This document shows positions 1 to 8,283 of a stretch of DNA of 64,000 nt, one piece after another (position 1 is the first letter of the stretch; every line of letters starts with the position of its first letter). The stretch is taken from NCBI GenBank assembly GCA_021647465.1, contig JAKIUQ010000007.1, positions 75,469 to 139,468 of the forward strand, written 5' to 3'. The notes below the pieces were generated by a model. It had not been told where the DNA came from and made no database searches. It saw only the letters and a list, made by a program, of their open reading frames with translations. Position numbers and translations under genes: made by a program. Source of the stretch: Emcibacter sp. (lineage in GTDB: Bacteria; Pseudomonadota; Alphaproteobacteria; Sphingomonadales; Emcibacteraceae).

Positions 1-1265
1 GCGCGGTCAGTTGGAATGAGAATATAGGGCGCGGAAATTTTGAATATGACCCGGATTTTGTCGGCAGTGGTATCGAAGTCGCGCCGTTCACTATGCCCCT
101 TTCCAACCAAATTTATACATTTCCGGCGCTCCCGACCGAGACATTTCATGGCCTTTCGGGCTTGCTCGCAGACTCGCTGCCGGATGATTTTGGTAATGCT
201 TTGATTAATGCCTGGCTTGCCAGAGAAGGCCGGACTCCTGAGAGTTTCAATCCGGTGGAACGCCTTTGCTATATTGGAAACCGCGGCATGGGTGCGCTGG
301 AATATGCGCCCGCACGGGGCCCTGCGCCGAACAAATCAAAAACAATTGACGTTGATGCACTGGTAAAACTGGCGAGTGACGTTTTAACCAGACGAAATCA
401 GCTTGGAGGCTCTTTTGCAGTGCCGGATCGAGAAGATACGTTGAATGAAATTCTGCAAGTCGGTACGTCTGCGGGCGGCGCACGCGCCAAAGCTATTATT
501 GCCTGGAACTCAGATACAAATGAGATCCGCTCAGGACAGGTAAAGGCAGATAAGGGCTTCACATACTGGTTGCTGAAATTTGATGGTGTCTCAGGGAATA
601 AAGATAAAGAACTTGAAGACCCCGCTGGATACGGCTTGATTGAATATGCCTATTATAAAATGGCTGAGGAAGCAGGCATAAGCATGATGGAATGCCGCTT
701 GTTAAAAGAAAATGGCCGCAGCCACTTCATGACCAGACGTTTTGATCGTTCTAACAGCGGTCAAAAGCTTCATATGCAATCCTTTGGCGCGATGGAGCAT
801 TATGATTTTAAAAAGGCTGGTGCTTATTCTTATGAGCAGGCTTTTCAAACAATCCGCAAGCTTGGCTTGAGAATGGATGATATAGAAGAGCAATTTCGTC
901 GCATGGCCTTTAATATCATTTCCCGTAATCAGGATGATCACGTTAAAAATATTGCCTTTTTGATGAATAGGGCGGGGCGTTGGTCTTTGGCACCGGCTTT
1001 TGATGTTACCTACAGCTATAATCCAAGCGGTGCCTGGACGGGCCGTCATCAAATGTCGATGAATGGCAAGCGCGACTTATTTGACATTGAGGATTTCCAA
1101 GCTTGTGCCAAGCTGCTTTCAATGAAGCGGGGCCGGGCAGAAGAAATATTAAATCACGTCCAGACCGCTGTGTTAAAATGGCCTGATTTTGCAGATGAGG
1201 CAGGAATAGAGACAGTAACCTTAAATAAAATATCCAAGGCTCATAGAACGGATATTCTGGCCTGA
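1..1265 (+). CDS. hipA: HipA-family toxin kinase, 5' truncated by window edge
   Basis: HipA proteins are Ser/Thr kinases of type II toxin-antitoxin modules that phosphorylate a translation target and are neutralised by a HipB DNA-binding partner. The reading frame is open from base 3. The residues before the first ATG (base 93) belong to the HipA N-subdomain, so that ATG is internal and the true start lies before the window. Visible features are the Gly-rich loop GTSAGGARAK, the nucleotide-lysine region VKADKG, the catalytic loop NQDDHVKN and the metal-binding LAPAFDVT. The kinase core is therefore complete and nothing looks inactivated. The antitoxin gene would be expected just upstream, outside the window. 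The gene converges on copA with only 21 bases between them. The family call is firm; the cellular target is unknown. Confidence 0.9.
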   Translation, partial: AVSWNENIGRGNFEYDPDFVGSGIEVAPFTMPLSNQIYTFPALPTETFHGLSGLLADSLPDDFGNALINAWLAREGRTPESFNPVERLCYIGNRGMGALEYAPARGPAPNKSKTIDVDALVKLASDVLTRRNQLGGSFAVPDREDTLNEILQVGTSAGGARAKAIIAWNSDTNEIRSGQVKADKGFTYWLLKFDGVSGNKDKELEDPAGYGLIEYAYYKMAEEAGISMMECRLLKENGRSHFMTRRFDRSNSGQKLHMQSFGAMEHYDFKKAGAYSYEQAFQTIRKLGLRMDDIEEQFRRMAFNIISRNQDDHVKNIAFLMNRAGRWSLAPAFDVTYSYNPSGAWTGRHQMSMNGKRDLFDIEDFQACAKLLSMKRGRAEEILNHVQTAVLKWPDFADEAGIETVTLNKISKAHRTDILA

Positions 1266-1286
1266 TATTGCTCTGGATATATAGCT

Positions 1287-3659
1287 TTAAATCCGGGTAA
1301 TTCTAAGTCTTAGCGCATTGCTGACAACAGACAGGGATGACAGACTCATGGCCGCCGCAGCAATAATCGGGGATAGCAAAATACCAAAGAAAGGGAATAA
1401 TACCCCCGCCGCCACCGGAATGCCCAGACTGTTATAAACAAACGCCAGAAATAAATTCTGTTTGATATTCCGCATGGTGGCGATTGATAGCCTCCGGGCG
1501 CGCACGATGCCATTCAATTCCCCTCTTACCAAAGTAATGCCGGCAGTTTCCATGGCGACATCGGCCCCGGCCCCCATGGCAATGCCGACCTCAGCCTGCG
1601 CCAATGCCGGAGCATCATTGACCCCGTCTCCTGCCATGGCGACGATAGAACCTGAGGCCTGAAATTCTTTGATGATATCGACCTTGCCTTCCGGCAATAC
1701 ATCCGCCCTGATATCATCAATACCCAGTTTGCCGGCCACGGCTCTGGCGGTAATCTCATTATCACCGGTCACCATCACAATATGAAGCCCCTCTTCACGC
1801 AATATCTCCAGGGCGGCAGGGGTGGCTTCCTTTACCGGATCAGCGACACCAATCAGACCCGCCAGTTGATTATCAATGGCAACCATCATCACGGTTTTGC
1901 CCTGACGTCTCATATCTTCGGCCAGACGGGCCGTGTCCTCTATTGAAATATCCAGCAATTCCATCATTTTAGAATTGCCCAGAGCGACGCCGCGCCCCTC
2001 AACCAGACCTTTCACGCCCATACCCGTCACGGCTTCAAAATCTTCAATATGGGGCGGCATAATATCCCTGCCCTTTGCCCCCGCGACAATGGCCGTCGCC
2101 AAGGGATGCTCACTTCTGCTTTCAAGACTGGCCGCAGAGGCAAGTATTTCCTGTACGGCAAAGCCACTCATGGGCAGCACATCAGTCAATAGGGGCTTGC
2201 CAAGGGTCAAGGTTCCCGTTTTATCAACGATCAAAACATCCACTTTGGCAAATACTTCCAAAGATTCTGCATCTTTAATCAGAACGCCGGATTGTGCGCC
2301 CCGTCCCATCGCCACCATGATCGACATGGGCGTCGCAAGGCCAACGGCGCAAGGACAGGCAATGATCAATACGGAAACAGCGGCAATGAATCCCATGGCA
2401 AAAGCAGGTTCCGGCCCAAAAAGATACCAGACCCCAAAGGCAATAATAGCGATAATGACAACCGCCGGAACAAACCAGCCGGCAATCAGGTCAGCATATT
2501 TCTGTATGGGGGCGCGGCTTCGCTGGGCCTCGGCCACCATGGCGACAATCTGTGACAGCATGGTGGCAGAGCCCACATGTTCCGCCCGGACATCAAGGCT
2601 GCCCCGACCATTCAATGTGGCCCCGGTCACCTTGTCATCCAGCGCCTTTTCGACTGGTATCGGCTCGCCTGTCAACATGGATTCATCCACTGCCGAATGG
2701 CCATCAACCACAATGCCATCAACCGGAATCTTTTCGCCGGGCCGAACGCGGACAATGTCACCCACCATGACCTCATCAAGGGGAATTTCATTTTCTGTTC
2801 CGTCACTGTTAACCTGTAAAGCAGTTTTTGGCGCCAAATCCAGCAGGGCCCGTATGGCACTGCCTGTTTTTTCCCGCGCGCGCAGTTCCAAGACTTGCCC
2901 CAGAAGAACCAGTACAATGATAACCGCAGCGGCCTCAAAATACACCGGCACGAAACCATTTTCAGTCTTTACGGCATCCGGAAATAACCCCGGGGCAAAT
3001 AATGCGGTTACGCTATAGAGATAAGCAATCCCGGTACCTATGGCAATCAGGGTCCACATATTAAGATTCATGGTTCGGATCGATTGCCAGCCCCGTTTGA
3101 ATATGGGGGCCGCCACCCAGACCACGATCAGGGTTGTCAGGGAAAATTGCATATAACCGGAAATCTCCGCCCCGATAAATTCCTGAAAATCCGGGAATAT
3201 ATGTCCGCCCATTTCAAGAATAAAAACCGGAAATACAGCGATTAACCCGATCCAGAACCGCCGCGTAAAATCCACCAGCTCAGGGTTGGGGCCTGCGTCC
3301 TGCGGCGGAATGCCCATAGGCTCCAGCGCCATACCACATATGGGGCAATCACCAAAAACATCCTCTATAATTTCTGGATCCATGGGACAGGTATACAGGG
3401 TGCCTTCCGGCATCTTCTCAGGGGCCGGGCGTTCTGCTAAATAATACTCCGGGTCTTTCCTGAATTTATCCATGCATCCAGAGCAACAGAAATAATAATC
3501 ATGATCAGCATGTTGCACAAAAAGCGCTGTATTTTCACCTGTCACCGTCATACCGCATACCGGATCTTTAAGATTGCTTTGGCTGGGAGCTGGCCTGGAA
3601 TCTGAACTGGAATCTGAACTGGAATCTGAACTGGAATCATGGCAATGTGTTTGGTGCAT
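1287..3659 (-). CDS. copA: Copper-translocating P1B-type ATPase with N-terminal YHS and heavy-metal-binding domains
   Basis: This is an inner-membrane ATPase that exports Cu(I) or a similar soft metal. In order, the 790-residue protein has a Ser/Asp-rich start, a YHS domain (DPVCGM, about residues 32-75, with a further CCSGC), and a short heavy-metal-binding segment (YTCPMDPE to CPICGMALEPMG, about 88-116). After these come the P-type core with eight membrane segments, TGEP, the intramembrane CPC metal site (C435-P436-C437), the phosphorylated D479 in DKTGT, the SEHP motif, TGDN and GDGVNDAP. The classical HMA CxxC domain is absent and the YHS/HMBD pair replaces it. The start is the ATG at 3659, preceded by AGGAAAG. 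The likely regulator lies directly upstream on the same strand. Family and metal class are well supported; Cu(I) versus Ag(I) specificity is not resolved. Confidence 0.93.
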   Translation of the reverse strand: MHQTHCHDSSSDSSSDSSSDSRPAPSQSNLKDPVCGMTVTGENTALFVQHADHDYYFCCSGCMDKFRKDPEYYLAERPAPEKMPEGTLYTCPMDPEIIEDVFGDCPICGMALEPMGIPPQDAGPNPELVDFTRRFWIGLIAVFPVFILEMGGHIFPDFQEFIGAEISGYMQFSLTTLIVVWVAAPIFKRGWQSIRTMNLNMWTLIAIGTGIAYLYSVTALFAPGLFPDAVKTENGFVPVYFEAAAVIIVLVLLGQVLELRAREKTGSAIRALLDLAPKTALQVNSDGTENEIPLDEVMVGDIVRVRPGEKIPVDGIVVDGHSAVDESMLTGEPIPVEKALDDKVTGATLNGRGSLDVRAEHVGSATMLSQIVAMVAEAQRSRAPIQKYADLIAGWFVPAVVIIAIIAFGVWYLFGPEPAFAMGFIAAVSVLIIACPCAVGLATPMSIMVAMGRGAQSGVLIKDAESLEVFAKVDVLIVDKTGTLTLGKPLLTDVLPMSGFAVQEILASAASLESRSEHPLATAIVAGAKGRDIMPPHIEDFEAVTGMGVKGLVEGRGVALGNSKMMELLDISIEDTARLAEDMRRQGKTVMMVAIDNQLAGLIGVADPVKEATPAALEILREEGLHIVMVTGDNEITARAVAGKLGIDDIRADVLPEGKVDIIKEFQASGSIVAMAGDGVNDAPALAQAEVGIAMGAGADVAMETAGITLVRGELNGIVRARRLSIATMRNIKQNLFLAFVYNSLGIPVAAGVLFPFFGILLSPIIAAAAMSLSSLSVVSNALRLRITRI
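3595..3639. repeat. 12-bp tandem repeat inside the copA 5' end
   Basis: Three full copies of CTGGAATCTGAA (3595-3606, 3607-3618, 3619-3630) are followed by a partial copy. On the coding strand they encode the Ser-Ser-Asp-Ser tract near the copA N-terminus. The unit is a multiple of three, so copy-number change would alter linker length without shifting the frame. Confidence 0.9.
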
Positions 3660-3683
3660 GATATGACTTTCCTCATATGTAAG

Positions 3684-3733
3684 CAGCTAAATAATAACAG
3701 GCGCAACAATAACGGGCCAACATGATTTAGCTG
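3684..3733. promoter_or_regulatory. Inverted repeat between araC-type regulator and copA
   Basis: CAGCTAAAT (3684-3692) is repeated in inverted form as ATTTAGCTG (3725-3733), with a 32-base spacer. It lies 25 to 74 bases upstream of the copA start, in the only intergenic space between the regulator gene and copA. It could be an operator for the metal-responsive AraC protein or a weak hairpin after the regulator gene. The repeat is a direct observation; its function is a guess. Confidence 0.4.
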
Positions 3734-3781
3734 TTACAGAAATTTTGGAAAAGCTTGCAGTTTTTAAAGTTTATCACAATT

Positions 3782-4348
3782 TTATAGTCTATCTATGGAA
3801 ATGCGCGACTTTACACTCTTTAACCTTCTGAAATGGCTTGGGCTCAGTCCGGTTACAGATTTAAATTGATTGCTAAGATGGGCAAGACTGCTATAACCCA
3901 TTTGAAAGGAAATCTCCGTAAGGCTCAGCTCATCATACACAAGGAGTTCTTTCACTTTCTCAATTTTCTGATTTATATAATATCTTTCAATGGTCATTCC
4001 CTCAATGGAAGAGAATAGCGTGCTTAAATAATTATATTCGTAAGCGATATTTTCTGTCATATAATCTGATAATTTCGAATGTGGCAGGCCATCCTGTTTC
4101 TGAACCAATTTAATTACCTGCTTTTTAATCCTTTCAATTAACCGGCTTTTTTTGTCATTGATCACGTCAAAGCCTAAAGGTTCCAATCGCGCCCATATAT
4201 CACTGACCTGCGCATCACTAAGGGCATAATCCCCAAAATCCGCTTCCCCCAGTGATATATTTACAGGACTGAGTTCTAAATCATTCAGCACAGAAGTAAC
4301 GACCATAATACATCGATTGCAAACCATGTTTTTAATATAAATTTTCAT
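3782..4348 (-). CDS. AraC-family regulator with N-terminal HMA-like metal-binding segment
   Basis: The C-terminal part (about residues 100-185) is an AraC double helix-turn-helix. The first helix-turn-helix is LSLTEISFQMGYSSLAHLS and the segment ends TGLSPSHFRRLK. The N-terminal 75 residues read like a heavy-metal-associated fold, with the pair MVCNRC (C10 and C13 from the ATG at 4348) in the loop position of HMA domains. AraC proteins of this short, CxxC-bearing type are known to me mainly from Bacteroidetes, next to copper ATPases. Here too the gene precedes copA on the same strand, 122 bases away. I infer that metal binding controls activation of copA. An alternative TTG start at 4354 adds two residues; neither start has a clear ribosome binding site. 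The AraC call is firm and the metal-sensor role is inferred. Confidence 0.82.
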   Translation of the reverse strand: MKIYIKNMVCNRCIMVVTSVLNDLELSPVNISLGEADFGDYALSDAQVSDIWARLEPLGFDVINDKKSRLIERIKKQVIKLVQKQDGLPHSKLSDYMTENIAYEYNYLSTLFSSIEGMTIERYYINQKIEKVKELLVYDELSLTEISFQMGYSSLAHLSNQFKSVTGLSPSHFRRLKSVKSRISIDRL

Positions 4349-4417
4349 GAGCAAAGCATGAATATACCAAACACATTTGTCAAGAGAGCCGCATATTTCC
4401 AGCGAGCCTGCTTCAGG

Positions 4418-5554
4418 CTACCACCCGTGACAACGTTGCCATATATGCAGGATTTCCTGCTTGTCGCCGTAAATATAATATTCATCATGGGCGGCGGCGG
4501 TCATGCAGGCATGGTTCGGCAAAATACTTAACAGGCGGCCAATTGGATATCTGGAAAAGTCAATATCACGCCCCGAACGTGACGTAATAATACCATGTTC
4601 CTGATTTGCGCTTTCCACGATAAGATCATCAATTACCTCGCCGGATTCAACGGTACAAACCAAGCCAAACTTATGGTCATTTTTTTGTCCGGCTGTTCCC
4701 CTGTCCTTTGACAAGGCCATGCCGCCGGCATCTATGATGATACGATTTTGATCTTTTTTATGACTGATGACAGTGGTTAATACACTCAGCGCAATATCCC
4801 CGGTTTGACAAACGCCAAGGTTGGCCTGAAATAAATCCTGAAAAGTAAAAACCCCTGCACGCACCTCATCAATTCCGGTTAAATCTTCAGAAAATGTTGC
4901 TGTCGGCGTGGAACCCATACTCACAATTTTCGGCGTTATGCCAATTTCTTGAGCCGCCTCGGCACATTTAACAACAGCGTCCCGCTCCTGGACAGCATGT
5001 TTTTTTATGGCGGAAATATTTGGGCAATTATAAGAATCCCCGGCATGGGTTAAATAACCCAGAAAATTTGCCCCCGGACTTTCATGCAATAATCTGGTAA
5101 TTGCCATAACGGCGGGATCATCAGGGCGCATTCCTGCCCGATGTCCATCGCTATCGATTTCGATTAAAATATCAAAGCAAATTTGATGTTTAATACCATA
5201 ATCAATAACAGACCGGGCAACCATAATATCATCAAGGATAAGTTTCATTTCTGCACCGGCCCGCATTAAGTCATGAACCCGGCGGCATTTTGATGGCACG
5301 ATGCTGACCGCATATAAAATATCTCTGAACCCGCCCTTGAGGAAAAATTCAGCCTCTTTTAAAGTGGAAACAGTGATCGGTCCGCTGCCGCCATCAAACA
5401 ATAATTTTGTTAGTTCTATGGATTTTGTCGTTTTGACATGAGGACGCAGGCGGGCACCAAGTGAAATTATGTGATCTCGCATCCGAGTGATATTATTTAA
5501 TAATTTTGATTTATCCACAATCAGGCACGGGGTATTCAGACTGTCTATTTTCAT
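4418..5554 (-). CDS. DSD1-family PLP enzyme (D-threonine aldolase / D-serine dehydratase-like)
   Basis: Members of this fold-type III family use pyridoxal phosphate and a divalent metal to cleave or dehydrate D-hydroxy amino acids. The PLP lysine is in RPHVKTTKS near the N-terminus, after the opening TPCLIVD. Near the C-terminus NHAC supplies the His-x-Cys metal pair of the DSD1 group. The barrel continues with DSDGHRAGM and SMGSTPT. Length (378 residues) is normal for the family. The ATG at 5554 sits behind AGGTG with suitable spacing; a GTG at 5560 is the alternative. It follows the TPR gene by only a few bases and is probably cotranscribed with it. The substrate (D-threonine, D-serine or 3-hydroxy-aspartate) cannot be told from sequence. 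Confidence 0.8.
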   Translation of the reverse strand: MKIDSLNTPCLIVDKSKLLNNITRMRDHIISLGARLRPHVKTTKSIELTKLLFDGGSGPITVSTLKEAEFFLKGGFRDILYAVSIVPSKCRRVHDLMRAGAEMKLILDDIMVARSVIDYGIKHQICFDILIEIDSDGHRAGMRPDDPAVMAITRLLHESPGANFLGYLTHAGDSYNCPNISAIKKHAVQERDAVVKCAEAAQEIGITPKIVSMGSTPTATFSEDLTGIDEVRAGVFTFQDLFQANLGVCQTGDIALSVLTTVISHKKDQNRIIIDAGGMALSKDRGTAGQKNDHKFGLVCTVESGEVIDDLIVESANQEHGIITSRSGRDIDFSRYPIGRLLSILPNHACMTAAAHDEYYIYGDKQEILHIWQRCHGW

Positions 5555-5562
5555 AATCACAC

Positions 5563-6273
5563 CTATCTTTCGTTAATGACGCACGTATACTGCAGGTTAT
5601 ATTCTTTGTTTATTTTAGCGAATTCGCTGATTTTTTTCTGACGACAATAATTTTTCGCCAATATCATTCTGATTTTAGTGCTGCTTTCGTCATTCCTGCC
5701 GAATAATTTTTCATTTAACTCAAGAAGCTCAAGAAGGGCGTTTTCCTGTTCTGCCAACTGTTCCGTCAGACCATAAAGCGAAAAAAGCTGTGCCAAATAG
5801 TGATGTAATTTATATTTTAGCTCATCATCTTTTTTCACGATGGCAATATTTTCCAGAACTAGGGGAATGGCTTTTTCATAGGCTTTCTGTGCGATAAGAA
5901 TCTTATAATAAAGCATACGATTTATCATTGTCGTTTCATGGCTCTGCCCCAGATATTCTCTGGACAGGAAATAAGCCGTCCTCACCCGCGCGGCAACTTC
6001 CTGCAGGCGGCCTGCTTTATCGTAATAGCGGTTGAGGTTTTTAAGCAGGTTTATATATCTGGCATCAGTCTGTTGATCCAGAACAGAACTCGCTCGAAGC
6101 GCCTGTTCACCATATATAATAGCCCGCGGCCAGTTTTTCCGCCCGGCAGCCTTATCCGCATGAATAATGGCCTTCCCCAATTTCTTTTCGCTCCACGGCG
6201 TCTCATCGGCGGCAGCCGGATTGATAAAAAAGATCAGGAGCAGAAAAAGAATATGGTGCAAACTTCTTCCCAT
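5563..6273 (-). CDS. Secreted TPR-like helical repeat protein, function unknown
   Basis: The 236-residue product begins with a signal peptide (MGRSLHHILFLLLIFF to PAAADE). The rest is almost entirely helical, with tetratricopeptide-like periodicity (Ala, Tyr and Leu at spaced positions, for example KAAGRKNWPRAIIYGEQAL and KAYEKAIPLVLENIAI). I do not recognise a specific family; such proteins usually mediate protein contacts in the periplasm. It is the first gene of a two-gene unit with the PLP enzyme and is divergent from fecI, with 170 bases between the starts. Confidence 0.6.
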   Translation of the reverse strand: MGRSLHHILFLLLIFFINPAAADETPWSEKKLGKAIIHADKAAGRKNWPRAIIYGEQALRASSVLDQQTDARYINLLKNLNRYYDKAGRLQEVAARVRTAYFLSREYLGQSHETTMINRMLYYKILIAQKAYEKAIPLVLENIAIVKKDDELKYKLHHYLAQLFSLYGLTEQLAEQENALLELLELNEKLFGRNDESSTKIRMILAKNYCRQKKISEFAKINKEYNLQYTCVINER

Positions 6274-6443
6274 AAGGCATTTTTCCTGTTTATTCTTTCT
6301 GAAGAATAAAGCCTACTGTATTTTAGGGGCCAGTCAAGTCGGGCAAAAAAGATACGGGCTCTCGCTAATTTATTTTTATTTTAGGGGGTTTTGAGAAAAT
6401 ACATGTCTACGATATGTATATTTATGTAATTTTGGTGAATTAA

Positions 6444-7049
6444 ATGTCCAAATCAGAAGGCAAAAATTTTGTGGCAGATCTTTTCCGGCGGTATGAATTG
6501 AATATCCGGAAATTTCTGATGCGTAAAAGCTATCAAAAAGAGGATGTTGAGGATATCGTTCAGGAAACATTCCTGAAGGCTCACAAGGTTGCCGACTGGG
6601 GAAATGTCAAAAACCCTGAAGCCTATCTTGTGAGTATCGCAAAAAATACCTACCGGGATCACATTCGCAAGGAAACCCGAAATGCCGCTGACAATATGGT
6701 GGATGCGTCATTGTTTGAAATAAAAGATGACGCCCCGACACCGGAACAATTTGCCGAAGGGCGCCAAAGTATCGAGAAGCTTGAAACAGTCATCAACAGC
6801 CTGACCCCACGGGTAAAACAGGCCATCATCCTGATCAAAATCCTTGATGTCTCTTATGCCGAAGCATCAGAAATTATGAATGTTTCTGTCAGTACCATTG
6901 AAAATCATGTGGCAAAGGGCATGTCTGTCTGTCGCGGAAAAATACAAATACAGGCCATATATTCCGGTCAGGCTTCGCAGAATAACAAGGTAATTTCCTT
7001 TTCTGATCATAAAAAATCCGGTAACAGAAAAAGCAGGAGCAAGGGATGA
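6444..7049 (+). CDS. fecI: ECF sigma factor, FecI type
   Basis: This 201-residue protein has sigma region 2 (about residues 10-75: FRRYELNIRKFLMRK, EDVEDIVQETFLKAH, NPEAYLVSIAKN) and region 4 (about 110-160: LTPRVKQAIILIKI, SYAEASEIMNVSVSTIENHV). FecI-type factors direct RNA polymerase to the promoter of a cognate TonB-dependent receptor when FecR relays a surface signal. The next gene is fecR, overlapping by ATGA, followed by the receptor. The ATG at 6444 follows GGTGA at close spacing. The C-terminal tail after region 4 (about 30 residues, basic) is longer than average. The inducing ligand is unknown. Confidence 0.92.
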   Translation: MSKSEGKNFVADLFRRYELNIRKFLMRKSYQKEDVEDIVQETFLKAHKVADWGNVKNPEAYLVSIAKNTYRDHIRKETRNAADNMVDASLFEIKDDAPTPEQFAEGRQSIEKLETVINSLTPRVKQAIILIKILDVSYAEASEIMNVSVSTIENHVAKGMSVCRGKIQIQAIYSGQASQNNKVISFSDHKKSGNRKSRSKG

Positions 7050-8119
7050 ATATGAATTTGAAAACCGATGATCTTCACGATAAGGCCGCCTTTTGGTTCA
7101 CCCGATTTGAAAGCGGCCGAATCACGAATGAACAACGCAAGGCCTTTGAAACATGGGTCAATGAGAATCCTGCTCATTTGGCGGCCTTTGAAGAAATTGA
7201 GACATTGTCCGCAAACATGAAGGCCATATCAAAAAATTATCGGCACCATAATCCTGATAAAGCAACCGAATTTGGGGCCGCTGTTATAGAAACTGCCGCC
7301 CTTGTCCGGGCACACAGCGTTCGCAAGGAAGGCTACACGCTCCGCAGGAAACTGGCCGCCGTTGCAGCCACTATTCTCATCTTGATGAGCGGGGTCTGGT
7401 TCTGGCAGTCGCCGGCTTCCAAATACGGCGTGACATCCTATCAAACAGCCATCGGTGAACAAAAAATGGTAATGCTGTCAGATGGTTCCGTCATGACCCT
7501 GAACACAAATTCGGAAATTTCAGTTGCCATAACAGACAATATACGCCGTCTTCACCTGATGCGGGGCGAGGTGTTTTTCAAAGTCGCCAAAGACAAAAAC
7601 CGGCCCTTTGAAGTTGCGGTACAGAATGCCTTTGTCAAGGCGGTGGGAACAGCCTTTAATATCCGCCAGCGCAATACTCAGGTCAGTGTTCTGGTGGCCG
7701 AAGGCAAGGTGGAAGTCAAATCAAGTTTTACGCCACTTGCCATAACGCAGGGCAAGGAAACCCTGCCGGAAAAAAAAGAACTTCTGATGGTCGGAGATCA
7801 AATTACTTTTGGCCGGGAGAAGCTGCAACGCGTCCAGCTTGAAAGCGAGGTAATCAACCGCACTCTCCTGTGGCGAGAGGGAAGAATTATTCTGGATGAT
7901 AAATCTCTGGCAGAAATTATCCGTGAAATACAGCCCTATATTGTTGAAAAGATTATCATTGCCGATGATCGTGTTGCGCGGCTTGTGGCCGGGGGTGTTT
8001 TCAGGGTGGGCGAAGTAAATTCTTTCTTTGATGCACTGGAAGTGGCCCTTCCCGTGAAGATTGTCCGGGAGAAGGATGTTATTATCCTGGCCCGGCGTCA
8101 GAAAAAAAACCTTATATGA
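7046..8119 (+). CDS. fecR: FecR-type anti-sigma / signal transducer
   Basis: This is an inner-membrane protein that holds the sigma factor in check and receives the signal from the N-terminal domain of the receptor. Domains in order: cytoplasmic DUF4880 (about residues 10-55, AAFWFTRFESGRITNEQR), a single membrane helix (about 108-125, LAAVAATILILMSGVWFW), the FecR domain (about 135-245, TAIGEQKMVMLSDGSVMTLN), and the C-terminal DUF4974 region (about 280-350) that contacts the receptor signalling domain. The 357-residue length is normal. The gene overlaps fecI by four bases, which suggests translational coupling. Confidence 0.92.
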   Translation: MNMNLKTDDLHDKAAFWFTRFESGRITNEQRKAFETWVNENPAHLAAFEEIETLSANMKAISKNYRHHNPDKATEFGAAVIETAALVRAHSVRKEGYTLRRKLAAVAATILILMSGVWFWQSPASKYGVTSYQTAIGEQKMVMLSDGSVMTLNTNSEISVAITDNIRRLHLMRGEVFFKVAKDKNRPFEVAVQNAFVKAVGTAFNIRQRNTQVSVLVAEGKVEVKSSFTPLAITQGKETLPEKKELLMVGDQITFGREKLQRVQLESEVINRTLLWREGRIILDDKSLAEIIREIQPYIVEKIIIADDRVARLVAGGVFRVGEVNSFFDALEVALPVKIVREKDVIILARRQKKNLI

Positions 8120-8283
8120 ATGATATTCAAAACAAGATTTACCCTGATGGATAATTTTACTTAGGGGTTTATTATTTTCCTGTCGTCTTCCCTGTTGAGC
8201 GCCCGAAAAAATTTAATGAGGTTTAACATTCGCAAAAGAATGGTCATGGCAAGAGGTGCTCCTACATTCAACGGGAGAGAAAT

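Noticed and set aside
1933..3018. A 361-codon plus-strand frame inside copA
   Set aside because: It is antisense to a clearly intact copA and its product resembles no protein family; typical shadow of a high-quality gene.
3595..3639. Possible iteron or regulatory repeat
   Set aside because: The 12-bp units lie within copA coding sequence, in frame, and encode the Ser/Asp linker; no replication genes are nearby.
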